Assembly: GCA_937928385.1 (NCBI GenBank)
Contig: CALEZD010000077.1
Location: forward strand, 1 to 64,000
From: an uncultured Bacteroidota bacterium
GTDB lineage: Bacteria > Bacteroidota > Bacteroidia > Chitinophagales > Chitinophagaceae
Direction of reading: 5' to 3'
Length of the DNA: 64,000 bases
Positions 1-8,417 of the stretch are shown here, piece by piece (position 1 is the first letter of the stretch; the number at the start of each line of letters is the position of its first letter). The position numbers and the translations under genes were made by a program. The notes below the pieces were generated by a model. It was not told the DNA's origin, searched no databases, and worked only from the letters and a program-made list of their open reading frames with translations.

Positions 1-56
1 ATCGTGTTTATAGCTATCAGAAAGTACAAAAAAATTGTCGTGTTAATATAAATTTT

Positions 57-3000
57 ATGAGGAATCTTCTACTAATTATGATGGTTTGCTTTGTTGGCTT
101 ACCCTTTGCTGCACAGGCTGTAGTGCCCGCTGTCAGCATAGTTTCTAACAAAGGAACGGTTATTTGCTCCGGAGATACAGTTGTATTTACTGCAACACCT
201 ACCAACGGGGGAACCAGCCCAAGCTACCAGTGGAAAGTGAACGGCAGCAATGCAGGTGCCAACAGTGCTACATTTTCCACCACATCGCTTTCTAATGGAG
301 ATATGATATGGTGTGTGATGACCAGTAACGACCCTGCGGCCAACCCCACCACCGCCAACAGCGATACCATTACTATGACCGTAAACGCCAGGCTGACTCC
401 GATAGTGGCTATTTCTCTAAGCCCGAATGATACTATATGTGATGGGACCACAGTGACTTTTACAGCTACGTTCGCCAACGGGGGAAACACTCCTTCATTT
501 CAGTGGAAACTGAATGGTTCGAACGTGGGTGGTGACAGCGCCAAATATATTACATCAACCCTGGCTGATGGCGATGTGGTGAGTTGCATATTGACCAGCA
601 GCGAAACATGCGTGACTGTAGCTTCCGACACCAGTAACAGTATAACGATGAAGGTGAACCCGATATTAACACCTGTAGTGAATATTACTGTCAGCCCGAA
701 CGATACTATTTGTGCCAATACATTTACAACGTTCACTGCCACTACATCCAACGGTGGCACGTCGCCAACATACCAGTGGCGCAGGAACGGCGTAGTTGTA
801 GGAAGCAACAGCAGCACTTATAGCACCAATACACTTGCAAACGGAGATGTGGTACTCTGTATTCTTACATCCAGTGAGCTATGTGTTTCTAAAATGCGTG
901 ATACAAGTAGTACAATTACAATGACGGTACTGCCTAACCTGGTGCCTTCTGTATCTATTTCAGTTAGTCCTAACGATACAGTGTGCTCTGGTACACCACT
1001 TACATTTACTGCTACACCGGTAAACGGAGGTTCTACTCCGGTGTATACCTGGAGGGTGAATGGTTCAATAGTGGGAGGTAATAGCCCTACTCTTAATGTA
1101 AGCCTGACTGTAAACTCAACAGTATGGTGCACTATGGCCAGCAGCGAACAGTGTAAAACATCTTCGCTGGTGTTCAGCAACTTTATATTTATGCGTGTCA
1201 ACCCGATACTGACACCCGATGTCACTGTTGCGGTGAGCCCTAACGATACTATATGCGCAGGTACCATGACTACCTTCACGGCTAATCCTGTGAACGGGGG
1301 TACTACACCAACATACCAGTGGCAACTGAATGGGGTAAATGCCGGCACCAACAGCAATACATACAGCAGCAGTACACTGAGCAGCGGCGATATGGTAAGG
1401 GTAATTATGACCAGTAGCTGGCCTTGCCTTACCAAACCCGATGATACCAGTGCCGCCACCACAATGACGGTAATACCTAATGTGACGCCGGTAGTGGTGA
1501 TTACCCGCGCCCCTAGCGATACGATATGCGAAGGGACGAATATTACATTCTCTGCCACATCTGCAAACGGTGGAACAACACCTGTATACCAATGGCAGGT
1601 AAACGGTGTGAATGCGGGTAGCAACAGCACTACGTTCAACAGCAATACTTTGTCTAACGGCGATGTGGTGCGTTGTATCATGTCCAGCAGTATTACCTGT
1701 GTTACTAAGACAGCCGATACCAGCAACGAGATAACAGTAGGTGTAAAAGTGAAGTCAGAACCGGATGTTGTCATATCTGTAAGCCCGGATGATACTGCCT
1801 GTGCGGGTTCACTGGTTACATTTACCGCCGCGGCCTTGCATGGTGGTCCAACGCCAACTTATCAATGGCAGGTGAATGGTGGTGATGTGGGCACTAACAG
1901 TGCTACTTTCGCTACAACATCGCTGACCAATGGCGCAGTAGTAAGGTGTATACTCACTACTTCAGACACCTGCGTGACTAAGAATATTGATACCAGCAAT
2001 AGCGTCACTATGGTGATAAAACCAATATTGACACCTGATGTAACTATCACTGTAGCACCCAACGACACAATATGTAATGGTGACCAGGCTACTTTCACGG
2101 CTACACCGGTCAATGGTGGTACGTCACCATCTTATCAATGGAGGGTGAACGGCGTGAATGCCGGTACTAACAGCAATATGTTCGCAACTACACTGGCAGA
2201 TGGAGATGTGGTGGATTGTATATTAACTACCAGTGAGCAATGTGTTTCCAAAACAATGGATACCAGTACATCTATTACAATAACTGTTCTGCCGAAAGTG
2301 ACCCCTGAAGTGCAGATTGTAGTATTGCCTGACGATACTATTTGTGATGGAACGAATGTGACATTTGTAGCTACGCCTATTAATGGTGGTACAACTCCTG
2401 TATATCAATGGCAGGTAAATGGTGTGAATGTGGGCAGTAATGCGACATCTTACTCAAGCACTGCCCTGGCAAATGGAGACGTGGTAAGGGTTATCATGAC
2501 CAGCAGCGAACTTTGTGTGACAAAAGCGGCTGATACCAGCAACGAAATAACTATGACGGTGAACCCGAACCTGACACCGGAGGTGACCATTACAGTTAGT
2601 CCCAACGACACTATATGTATTGGTACTAATGTGACATTCACTGCATCTATTTCTAATGGCGGTACTTCGCCCGCTTACCAATGGCGCATTAATGGCTCAA
2701 ATGTTGGCGGCAATAGCAGTACATATTCAACTTCCGCATTGGCAGATAATGATGTGGTGGATGTAATACTTACGAGCAGTGAGGTATGTGTGACAAAATC
2801 TATGGACACCAGCAATGCTATTATGATGGAGGTGAAACCGTATATCACACCTGGTGTGACCATAACGGTTAGCCCGAATGATACAGTGTGCGATGGCACG
2901 AATGTTACGTTCACAGCTACACCAACTAACGGTGGTATTACGCCTGCATACCAATGGCAAATAAACGGTACTAATGCAGGTACTAACAGTTCAACCTATT

Positions 3001-4496
3001 CCAGCAGTGCGTTGGTGAATAACGACGCGGTAAGGGTAATACTGACCAGCAGCGAGATGTGCCTGACACAGGTAATGGATACCAGCAATGTGATTAATAT
3101 GACTGTTGAGCCTAACCTCACGCCGGATATCACCATCGTGGTTAGCCCTGACGATACGGTATGTGCCGGTACTAATGTTGTATTTCTGGCCAATGGCATC
3201 AACGGTGGTACATCGCCAACATACCAGTGGAAGGTGAATGGCAATAATGTAGGTATCAATAGCAGCGGATATACCAGCAGTAGTTTTGTAACAGGCGATG
3301 TGGTGACCTGTGTACTTACCAGCAACCATACATGCTTAACCAAGACGATGGATACCAGCAATGCTGTTACGATGACAGTGAACCCGCTGACAACGCCGGG
3401 AGTAACCATAACTTCTAATACAGGAACTTCATCCTGTGTGAATGGTGAAGTGACGTTCACAGCAGTGCCGGTAAATGGCGGTACCACCCAGGCGTATCAA
3501 TGGAGGTTGAACGGTACTGATATTTCGGGTGCTAATAGCACTACGTATATGACCAGCAGCCTGGCAACAGGAGACATAATAACCTGTAAGCTAAATATTA
3601 CAGCAGTATGTCCTGCCCCCGACAGCGCTATAAGTAATACAATAGTTATGAATATAGTGGCGCCTTCGGCTGTAATTGCAGTATCGCCCAACGATACTAT
3701 CTGCGAAAATCAGTCGGCGGCATTTACTGTAGCTGGTACCAACGTGGGTAACAATCCTACATACCAGTGGATGCTGAACGGTGTAGACCAGGTAGGTGTA
3801 ACAGGCACATTGTTTACAATGAACTCTGTAGGACACCAGGATATAATCAGCATCGAGTTTACAGGCAGTGATAACTGTATCAATGCACCTGTAGTGCCGG
3901 GCGCTAATACGATTACAATGACTGTGAACCCTGTGGCTGCCCCAACAGTAGGTATTGCTGCTAATCCGGGTGCCGTGCTTACCAACAGCGATATAGTATG
4001 GTTCACCGCTTCGGTTAATACTCCAAATGTTATTTACCAATGGCGCAAAAACGGAGTAGATATACCCGGTGCCACCGGCATCACTTATACAGATCTTGAC
4101 CCGCAGGATGGAGACTCGTTCTCTCTCTGGATACAGACAACAGACAGTTGCCGTACGCCGGATACCGCAGTAAGTAACATTGTTGTGTTAAGCGTAGGCG
4201 TAGGTGTGAAAGAAGTAGCGGGTGAGTTGTTTGATAATGTGAATCTTGCCCCTAACCCCAACAACGGTACTTTCGTTCTGAAAGGTAAACTGGCACAGGG
4301 CAGGAATGATGAAACCGTAATGGTAGAAGTGGTGAATGCTGTAGGTGCTGTGATATATAAAGAAGAGGTGCAGGTGCGCGACCACGAATTGAACACCCGC
4401 ATAGAGCTGGGAGACAGGGCGAACAATGGCCTGCATATAGTACGCATTACTGCCGAAGGCAGGGTGCATGTACTTAAGTTCATTGCCAACAGATAG
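57..4496 (+). CDS. Secreted Ig-like repeat protein with T9SS type A sorting tail
   Basis: 1479 aa. The first ~21 residues form a signal peptide (MRNLL, hydrophobic core, AQA cleavage). Residues ~22-1370 consist of about 15 tandem Ig-like repeats of ~93 aa. Each opens with a form of TPxVxIxVSPNDTIC, then VTFTATPxNGGTxPxYQW, then LTSSExCVT and DTSNxITMTV; the two Cys of each repeat probably form a disulfide. The last ~90 residues (after NLAPNPNNGTF) match the T9SS type A C-terminal sorting domain, so the protein is expected to be exported through the outer membrane and surface-anchored or released. Repeats 1, 13, 14 and 15 are the most divergent. Start chosen at the ATG preceding the signal peptide. 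Probable role is adhesion; no catalytic domain is visible. Sure of architecture, unsure of function. Confidence 0.9.
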   Translation: MRNLLLIMMVCFVGLPFAAQAVVPAVSIVSNKGTVICSGDTVVFTATPTNGGTSPSYQWKVNGSNAGANSATFSTTSLSNGDMIWCVMTSNDPAANPTTANSDTITMTVNARLTPIVAISLSPNDTICDGTTVTFTATFANGGNTPSFQWKLNGSNVGGDSAKYITSTLADGDVVSCILTSSETCVTVASDTSNSITMKVNPILTPVVNITVSPNDTICANTFTTFTATTSNGGTSPTYQWRRNGVVVGSNSSTYSTNTLANGDVVLCILTSSELCVSKMRDTSSTITMTVLPNLVPSVSISVSPNDTVCSGTPLTFTATPVNGGSTPVYTWRVNGSIVGGNSPTLNVSLTVNSTVWCTMASSEQCKTSSLVFSNFIFMRVNPILTPDVTVAVSPNDTICAGTMTTFTANPVNGGTTPTYQWQLNGVNAGTNSNTYSSSTLSSGDMVRVIMTSSWPCLTKPDDTSAATTMTVIPNVTPVVVITRAPSDTICEGTNITFSATSANGGTTPVYQWQVNGVNAGSNSTTFNSNTLSNGDVVRCIMSSSITCVTKTADTSNEITVGVKVKSEPDVVISVSPDDTACAGSLVTFTAAALHGGPTPTYQWQVNGGDVGTNSATFATTSLTNGAVVRCILTTSDTCVTKNIDTSNSVTMVIKPILTPDVTITVAPNDTICNGDQATFTATPVNGGTSPSYQWRVNGVNAGTNSNMFATTLADGDVVDCILTTSEQCVSKTMDTSTSITITVLPKVTPEVQIVVLPDDTICDGTNVTFVATPINGGTTPVYQWQVNGVNVGSNATSYSSTALANGDVVRVIMTSSELCVTKAADTSNEITMTVNPNLTPEVTITVSPNDTICIGTNVTFTASISNGGTSPAYQWRINGSNVGGNSSTYSTSALADNDVVDVILTSSEVCVTKSMDTSNAIMMEVKPYITPGVTITVSPNDTVCDGTNVTFTATPTNGGITPAYQWQINGTNAGTNSSTYSSSALVNNDAVRVILTSSEMCLTQVMDTSNVINMTVEPNLTPDITIVVSPDDTVCAGTNVVFLANGINGGTSPTYQWKVNGNNVGINSSGYTSSSFVTGDVVTCVLTSNHTCLTKTMDTSNAVTMTVNPLTTPGVTITSNTGTSSCVNGEVTFTAVPVNGGTTQAYQWRLNGTDISGANSTTYMTSSLATGDIITCKLNITAVCPAPDSAISNTIVMNIVAPSAVIAVSPNDTICENQSAAFTVAGTNVGNNPTYQWMLNGVDQVGVTGTLFTMNSVGHQDIISIEFTGSDNCINAPVVPGANTITMTVNPVAAPTVGIAANPGAVLTNSDIVWFTASVNTPNVIYQWRKNGVDIPGATGITYTDLDPQDGDSFSLWIQTTDSCRTPDTAVSNIVVLSVGVGVKEVAGELFDNVNLAPNPNNGTFVLKGKLAQGRNDETVMVEVVNAVGAVIYKEEVQVRDHELNTRIELGDRANNGLHIVRITAEGRVHVLKFIANR

Positions 4497-4523
4497 CAAG
4501 AGAAGAATATCAGGATATGTTTG

Positions 4524-4549
4524 AAAGGCTGCTCATTAGAGCAGCCTTT
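4524..4549 (+). terminator. Intrinsic terminator of the Ig-repeat gene
   Basis: An 11-bp perfect stem (AAAGGCTGCTC / GAGCAGCCTTT) around an ATTA loop lies 28 bases after the stop codon and is followed by a short T-rich stretch. Confidence 0.8.
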
Positions 4550-4630
4550 CTTGTTGAATAAGTATCATCTTTTTATGTGATAGCTCGAATTTCCCTGCCG
4601 CCGATGGCGGGATGCGTTACCGGAAAATAA

Positions 4631-4659
4631 ACAGGGGTATCCAGTTGGATACCCCCTGT
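4631..4659 (-). terminator. Hairpin downstream of tRNA-Pro
   Basis: ACAGGGGTATCC pairs with GGATACCCCCTGT around AGTT. Read on the minus strand it sits directly 3' of the tRNA gene and is followed by a T-rich run, as expected for its terminator. Confidence 0.75.
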
Positions 4660-4669
4660 GTTGTTCTTG

Positions 4670-4743
4670 TCGGGACGACAAGATTCGAACTTGCGACCCC
4701 TTGCACCCCATGCAAGTGCGCTACCGGGCTGCGCCACGTCCCG
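4670..4743 (-). tRNA. tRNA-Pro (anticodon GGG)
   Basis: Read on the minus strand, the 74-nt gene begins CGGGACGTGGCGCAGCCCGG, typical of bacterial tRNA-Pro. It has a 7-bp acceptor stem (CGGGACG / CGTCCCG), a GGTTCGAATC-like T arm (AAGTTCGAATCTT) and an anticodon loop ATGGGGT giving GGG. The discriminator is A. CCA is not encoded. Confidence 0.96.
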
Positions 4744-4800
4744 AACTACCCGTTTTTTCGGACGGCAAAGATAAGTGAAAAATCTTCTTTTCCTAAGATT

Positions 4801-5397
4801 TTATCGCAGGTCAGCACTGATTAATCTGAGGAATTCGGACCTGGTCGAGTTGTTCTGAAACTGCCCGCTGAAGGCTGATGTGGTAGTAACACTGTTCTGT
4901 TTTTGTACGCCGCGCATCATCATACACAGGTGGTTGGCTTCTATCACTACAGCCACCCCCAAGGGGTTAAGTGTTTCCTGTATCACATCCAGTACCTGGT
5001 GTGTCATACGCTCCTGCACCTGCAGGCGGCGTGCATAGCAGTCTACTACACGGGCTATTTTACTCAGGCCGGTAATATAACCGTTGGGTATATATGCTAC
5101 ATGCGCTTTTCCGTAAAAAGGTAACATGTGATGTTCACACATTGAGTATAATTCAATGTCTTTCACAATCACCATTTCACTATAGGTTTCATGGAATTTA
5201 GCGGATTCCAGTATAGCGCGGGCATCCATCTGGTATCCCTGTGTCAGGTATTGCATAGCTTTAGCCACACGTTCAGGTGTCTTCTCCAGGCCTTCGCGGT
5301 CTATGTCTTCACCTAAATCTGTGATGATACTACGGTAGCTGTTTTTCAGGCTTTCCGTAGTGGCTTCGCTGTATTCTTCCTTCTTTTTGTAAGACAT
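4801..5397 (-). CDS. folE: GTP cyclohydrolase I
   Basis: 198 aa, usual bacterial length. Converts GTP to 7,8-dihydroneopterin triphosphate, the first step of tetrahydrofolate and tetrahydropterin synthesis. The zinc ligands are visible as C87 and H90 in CEHH and C158 in NHLCMMMRG; the family stretch FYGKAHVAYIPNGYITGLSK follows the first pair. It is the second gene of a two-gene unit: the upstream pterin synthase ends 14 bases before this start, so one promoter (5845-5875) probably serves both. The pairing points to production of a reduced pterin and not only to folate. Confidence 0.96.
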   Translation of the reverse strand: MSYKKKEEYSEATTESLKNSYRSIITDLGEDIDREGLEKTPERVAKAMQYLTQGYQMDARAILESAKFHETYSEMVIVKDIELYSMCEHHMLPFYGKAHVAYIPNGYITGLSKIARVVDCYARRLQVQERMTHQVLDVIQETLNPLGVAVVIEANHLCMMMRGVQKQNSVTTTSAFSGQFQNNSTRSEFLRLISADLR

Positions 5398-5411
5398 ATA
5401 TATGTTCTGGG

Positions 5412-5822
5412 TTATCCGTAATACTCTACATATATACGGGGAGTTTCCTGTAGTTTGATATGGTGCAGCATGGCCCCTTCTTTCTCAATATGAGGCTTTA
5501 GCTCATTCCATATAGCTATGGCAAAATTCTCTGCACTCGTAAATTTCCCTTGCATAAAAGGCACATCCAGGTTCAGGTTACGATGGTCAACCTGTTCAAC
5601 TATCACATCCTTTATCAGGTCGCCCAAAGTTTTAGCATTAAAGATAAAACCTGTTTCAGGGTGTGGCTCACCTTTAATTGTTACAAACAACTCGTAGTTG
5701 TGTCCGTGCCAGTTGGGATTGGCACATTTGCCGAAGACCTCGATGTTTTTTTCTTCGCTCCAATTTTCGTTATACAGTTTGTGGGCTGCATTGAAATGCT
5801 CCACTCTCGTCAGGTAAACCAT
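5412..5822 (-). CDS. 6-pyruvoyl-tetrahydropterin synthase / 6-carboxytetrahydropterin synthase family
   Basis: 136 aa, single T-fold domain. The zinc ligands are H14, H39 and H41; the catalytic Cys is C33 in CANPNWHGH, the Asp/His pair D79-H80 lies in VDHRNLN, and the substrate-binding Glu is E126 in LQETP. The spacing CX5HGH is that described for true 6-pyruvoyl-tetrahydropterin synthases (PTPS-II); the queuosine enzyme QueD usually has CX3HGH. With folE directly downstream this suggests conversion of dihydroneopterin triphosphate to 6-pyruvoyl-tetrahydropterin. A QueD-like role cannot be excluded from sequence alone, so no symbol is given. Confidence 0.88.
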   Translation of the reverse strand: MVYLTRVEHFNAAHKLYNENWSEEKNIEVFGKCANPNWHGHNYELFVTIKGEPHPETGFIFNAKTLGDLIKDVIVEQVDHRNLNLDVPFMQGKFTSAENFAIAIWNELKPHIEKEGAMLHHIKLQETPRIYVEYYG

Positions 5823-5844
5823 TGTCAGTTTTTAAATTATCCTG

Positions 5845-5875
5845 CAAAATTAGCTTTACTGTAGCTTTTACACAA
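5845..5875 (-). promoter_or_regulatory. Promoter of the PTPS-folE unit
   Basis: On the minus strand TTG (5873-5875) is followed after 20 bp by TAATTTTG (5845-5852), an exact match to the Bacteroidota primary sigma pattern TTG / TAnnTTTG. It lies 23 bp before the start codon at 5822. Confidence 0.7.
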
Positions 5876-5894
5876 AAATGTAGTTATTTGTAGC

Positions 5895-6578
5895 ATGAAA
5901 ATATTGGTGACAGCAGCCACAGAGGCTGAAATAGCCCTATCAATAAAACACATAGCCTCAATAGGAAATGAGGTAAAACCCCTTGTTTTTGAGTACAACG
6001 GGCATATTATAGCTTTTGCAGTTACGGGAGTGGGCATGGTAGCTACAACATATCATCTTACCCGGATATTGAACGCAGAGCAGTATGACATGGTGCTTCA
6101 GGCAGGGATAGCAGGTACGTTTGACAGGGATATAGCTTTAGGAGAAGTGATGGCAGTACGGAGCGACAGGCTGGCCGATATGGGAGCGGAAGATGGCGAT
6201 AGCTTTATTGATATTTTCGATTTGGGATTGACAGAGCCCGACGAAGCGCCCTTTACCCGGAAAATGTTGGTTAACCCGTATAATATGGATGAGTTGGAGG
6301 TACGGTTAAAGGCGGGGGATGCTATTACCGTCAATACAGTTACAGGTAGCAGGAATTCGGTGGACAGATTGCAAAAACTATACCCCGCTATGCTCGAAAG
6401 TATGGAAGGCGCTGCATTTCATTATGTTTGCCTGTGTGAAAATGTAAGGTTTGTACAGATTAGGGCAGTATCTAATTATATAGAACAACGTAACAGGGAT
6501 GCCTGGGAGATTGGACTGGCCATCAACAACCTGAATGAATGCCTGGTGAAGTATATAACTGAAAAAACTGGTGTATGA
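5895..6578 (+). CDS. mqnB: Futalosine hydrolase
   Basis: 227 aa, nucleoside phosphorylase/MTA-SAH nucleosidase fold. Splits hypoxanthine from futalosine to give dehypoxanthine futalosine in the alternative menaquinone pathway. Visible marks are the N-terminal MKILVTAATEAE, LQAGIAGTF (68-76), the ribose-binding ESMEGAAF (168-175) and the family-typical RAVSNYIEQRNRDAW (190-204), which separates it from MTA/SAH nucleosidases (SDxAD). Transcribed divergently from the pterin operon. Its stop overlaps the start of the next gene by 4 bases (ATGA), so the two are co-translated. No other mqn gene is in the window. Confidence 0.9.
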   Translation: MKILVTAATEAEIALSIKHIASIGNEVKPLVFEYNGHIIAFAVTGVGMVATTYHLTRILNAEQYDMVLQAGIAGTFDRDIALGEVMAVRSDRLADMGAEDGDSFIDIFDLGLTEPDEAPFTRKMLVNPYNMDELEVRLKAGDAITVNTVTGSRNSVDRLQKLYPAMLESMEGAAFHYVCLCENVRFVQIRAVSNYIEQRNRDAWEIGLAINNLNECLVKYITEKTGV

Positions 6579-7369
6579 GCTATGTAATAGAAGGTGGGGA
6601 AGAAGGTAAAGCCAGGCTGAATATACTGGGGCAGGCTATGAATAGTTATTCGACGGGTATGCTGCTGAAAGCCGGCTTGAAGCAGGGCAGCAAATGCCTG
6701 GATGCCGGTTGTGGTGGTGGTACTATGACTTATGCAATGGCAGAAATAGCAGGGCCATCGGGCCGTGTGACAGGGATAGACCATGATGCAGAGATAATCA
6801 GGCTGAATAATGCTGAATTAAATGTCCTGCAGCCGAACAATATCACCTTCAGGCATGAGGAAATATATGATATAACGGAAGTGGGGGAATACGACATCAT
6901 ATTTGCACGGTTCCTGCTGTCCCATCTTTCTAATCCGTCATTGGCCATCAATAAGATGATGGCTGCATTGAAACAGGGCGGATGCCTGGTTACTGAGGAT
7001 GTACACTTTTCAGGGCATTTTTGTTATCCGCCCAACCAGGCATTTAATACCTACCTGGAATGGTACACAAAGGCTGTAAAGTATAACGGTGGCGATGCTG
7101 AATTTGGTGCAAAACTGTATGAACATCTTGTTGCAGCAGGATTTCAGGATATACAGCTTGAAATAGTGCAGCCGGCAGGTACGTCGGGCCCTGCCAAACA
7201 AATGAGCCTGGTGACATTGGAAAAAATCAGACATTCGGTACTGGCTGCGGGTCTGGCAACTGATGAGGAGTTTAACAAGGTGGGCGAAGAGTTGAAAAAG
7301 TTTACCTCAGACAAGCATTCAATCATCAGTATGCCGCGCATATTCCAGGTTTGGGGGCGCAAAGATTAG
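6575..7369 (+). CDS. Class I SAM-dependent methyltransferase
   Basis: 264 aa. A Rossmann methyltransferase core is visible: motif I DAGCGGG (43-49), acidic motif II GIDHDAE (67-73), and IIFARFLLSHLSNP as motif IV region. It overlaps the mqnB stop by 4 bp (ATGA), giving translational coupling. The substrate cannot be deduced. A role in menaquinone synthesis is suggested only by the neighbour, and the sequence is not obviously MenG/UbiE, whose motifs differ. Cytosolic; no signal peptide. Confidence 0.8.
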   Translation: MSYVIEGGEEGKARLNILGQAMNSYSTGMLLKAGLKQGSKCLDAGCGGGTMTYAMAEIAGPSGRVTGIDHDAEIIRLNNAELNVLQPNNITFRHEEIYDITEVGEYDIIFARFLLSHLSNPSLAINKMMAALKQGGCLVTEDVHFSGHFCYPPNQAFNTYLEWYTKAVKYNGGDAEFGAKLYEHLVAAGFQDIQLEIVQPAGTSGPAKQMSLVTLEKIRHSVLAAGLATDEEFNKVGEELKKFTSDKHSIISMPRIFQVWGRKD

Positions 7370-7482
7370 ATAAATATTAAAAAATAAAAATTCTGCTATT
7401 TTTAACTATTGTCCTGCTATTATTTATAAGATAAAAAATATATCTTGTACGCTTGTATGAAAATTCAGGTAAGTCAAAATAT

Positions 7483-7512
7483 TTGGACAAGTAAGTATCT
7501 TAATTAATTTTG
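7483..7512 (+). promoter_or_regulatory. Promoter upstream of the PUR-domain gene
   Basis: TTG (7483-7485), 19-bp spacer, TAATTTTG (7505-7512): a full match to the Bacteroidota sigma pattern, 36 bp before the GTG start at 7548. The 178-bp gap that holds it is strongly AT-rich. Confidence 0.75.
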
Positions 7513-7547
7513 TTACCACTCTAACATTTTAAAAAAAACATAGAACT

Positions 7548-8027
7548 GTGGCGTACGAGAACAAAAACTTCAGCGACAACCGTAACAACGAAAGCATTTA
7601 CAGTAAACGAATCAGGGCAGGCAAAAGAAGGACGTATTTCTTCGATGTACGGTCAACACGCGGAAATGACTATTTCATCACCATTACCGAGAGTAAAAAA
7701 AGGTTTGACGATAACGGCTACGAAAGGCATAAGATGTTCCTGTATAAGGAAGACTTCAATAAGTTCATCGGCGCATTGGCAGAGACAGTAGATTATGTAA
7801 AGACTGAACTGATGCCTGACTTCGATTTCGATGCATTCAACCACGATAATGAAGAAGGCGAGGGCCATGAGGGCGAATATGTACAAGCCAACAATAACAA
7901 TACTTATGCTGCTGCGCCTGCACCACAGGAAACAGTAAAAGAAAGCATAATAAACGAACCTGAAGCTGAAACATCAGCAGTTGCGTCTACCAACGACGAC
8001 AGTAATGTGGACGATTGGAAGATATAA
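7548..8027 (+). CDS. PUR family DNA/RNA-binding protein (DUF3276)
   Basis: 159 aa, GTG start. Residues ~17-95 match the short bacterial PUR domain (DUF3276): SIYSKRIRAGKRRTYFFDVR, then a strand-rich stretch with YFITITESKKRF and a helix KEDFNKFIGALAETVDYV. PUR domains bind single-stranded nucleic acid. The tail (~100-159) is acidic, low-complexity and probably disordered. GTG is chosen because it follows the promoter at 7483-7512 and the family starts here. Monocistronic, ending at a shared terminator. Precise role in Bacteroidota unknown. Confidence 0.88.
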   Translation: MAYENKNFSDNRNNESIYSKRIRAGKRRTYFFDVRSTRGNDYFITITESKKRFDDNGYERHKMFLYKEDFNKFIGALAETVDYVKTELMPDFDFDAFNHDNEEGEGHEGEYVQANNNNTYAAAPAPQETVKESIINEPEAETSAVASTNDDSNVDDWKI

Positions 8028-8048
8028 TAACCAAGCATATTAATATAA

Positions 8049-8080
8049 AAAAGCCGTCCGGTAATACCGAGACGGCTTTT
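8049..8080. terminator. Bidirectional terminator between convergent genes
   Basis: AAAAGCCGTC pairs with GACGGCTTTT, and a small inner hairpin CGGT-AAT-ACCG sits in the loop. A and T runs on both sides fit use by the PUR-domain gene (+) and the DUF3098 gene (-). Confidence 0.8.
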
Positions 8081-8105
8081 TAGTATTATGTAAATTAAGT
8101 TAGTA

Positions 8106-8393
8106 TTAGATTTCGCTGTTTTTTGCCGCCGGTTTTTTCATAATAGCGTATATTTCTATGGCGAAGCCTATCAATATCATCAACGGCGCAATGGTTATGC
8201 GTGTGGTGCTGTAGATCTCGTCGTAATTGAACTTGTTTGGGTCTTCGCTCTTGCCGCCTGACATCAGCATAAAACCGATAACAACCAGCACTACACCGGC
8301 CAGCATCAATATATAGTTACTCTTGTCAAACAGGAAATCCTGTTGAGTCGCTTGTTTTTGCGCCGTAGTAGCAGTGTTCTTGTTTTTTGACAT
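8106..8393 (-). CDS. DUF3098 small membrane protein
   Basis: 95 aa with two predicted transmembrane helices, about residues 27-46 (NYILMLAGVVLVVIGFMLMS) and 68-86 (IAPLMILIGFAIEIYAIM). The intervening loop is soluble and polar. This matches DUF3098, a Bacteroidota-specific family normally found directly after ftsX, as here (24-bp gap on the same strand). A link to cell envelope or division is inferred from that conserved neighbourhood only. Confidence 0.85.
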   Translation of the reverse strand: MSKNKNTATTAQKQATQQDFLFDKSNYILMLAGVVLVVIGFMLMSGGKSEDPNKFNYDEIYSTTRITIAPLMILIGFAIEIYAIMKKPAAKNSEI

Positions 8394-8417
8394 AATAGCA
8401 ATATTACTTAAAGATTT

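Noticed and set aside
818..1774. 318-codon open frame on the minus strand inside the Ig-repeat gene
   Set aside because: It repeats with the same period as the sense-strand repeats, has no start signal, and is explained by codon bias of the true gene.
57..4496. Tandem repeat viewed as a CRISPR-like or satellite array
   Set aside because: The ~279-bp period stays in frame, encodes an Ig-like fold and varies at third positions; no short identical repeats with unique spacers exist.
4612..4824. 70-codon plus-strand frame across the tRNA-Pro region
   Set aside because: Runs through the tRNA gene and into the end of folE; no start signal.
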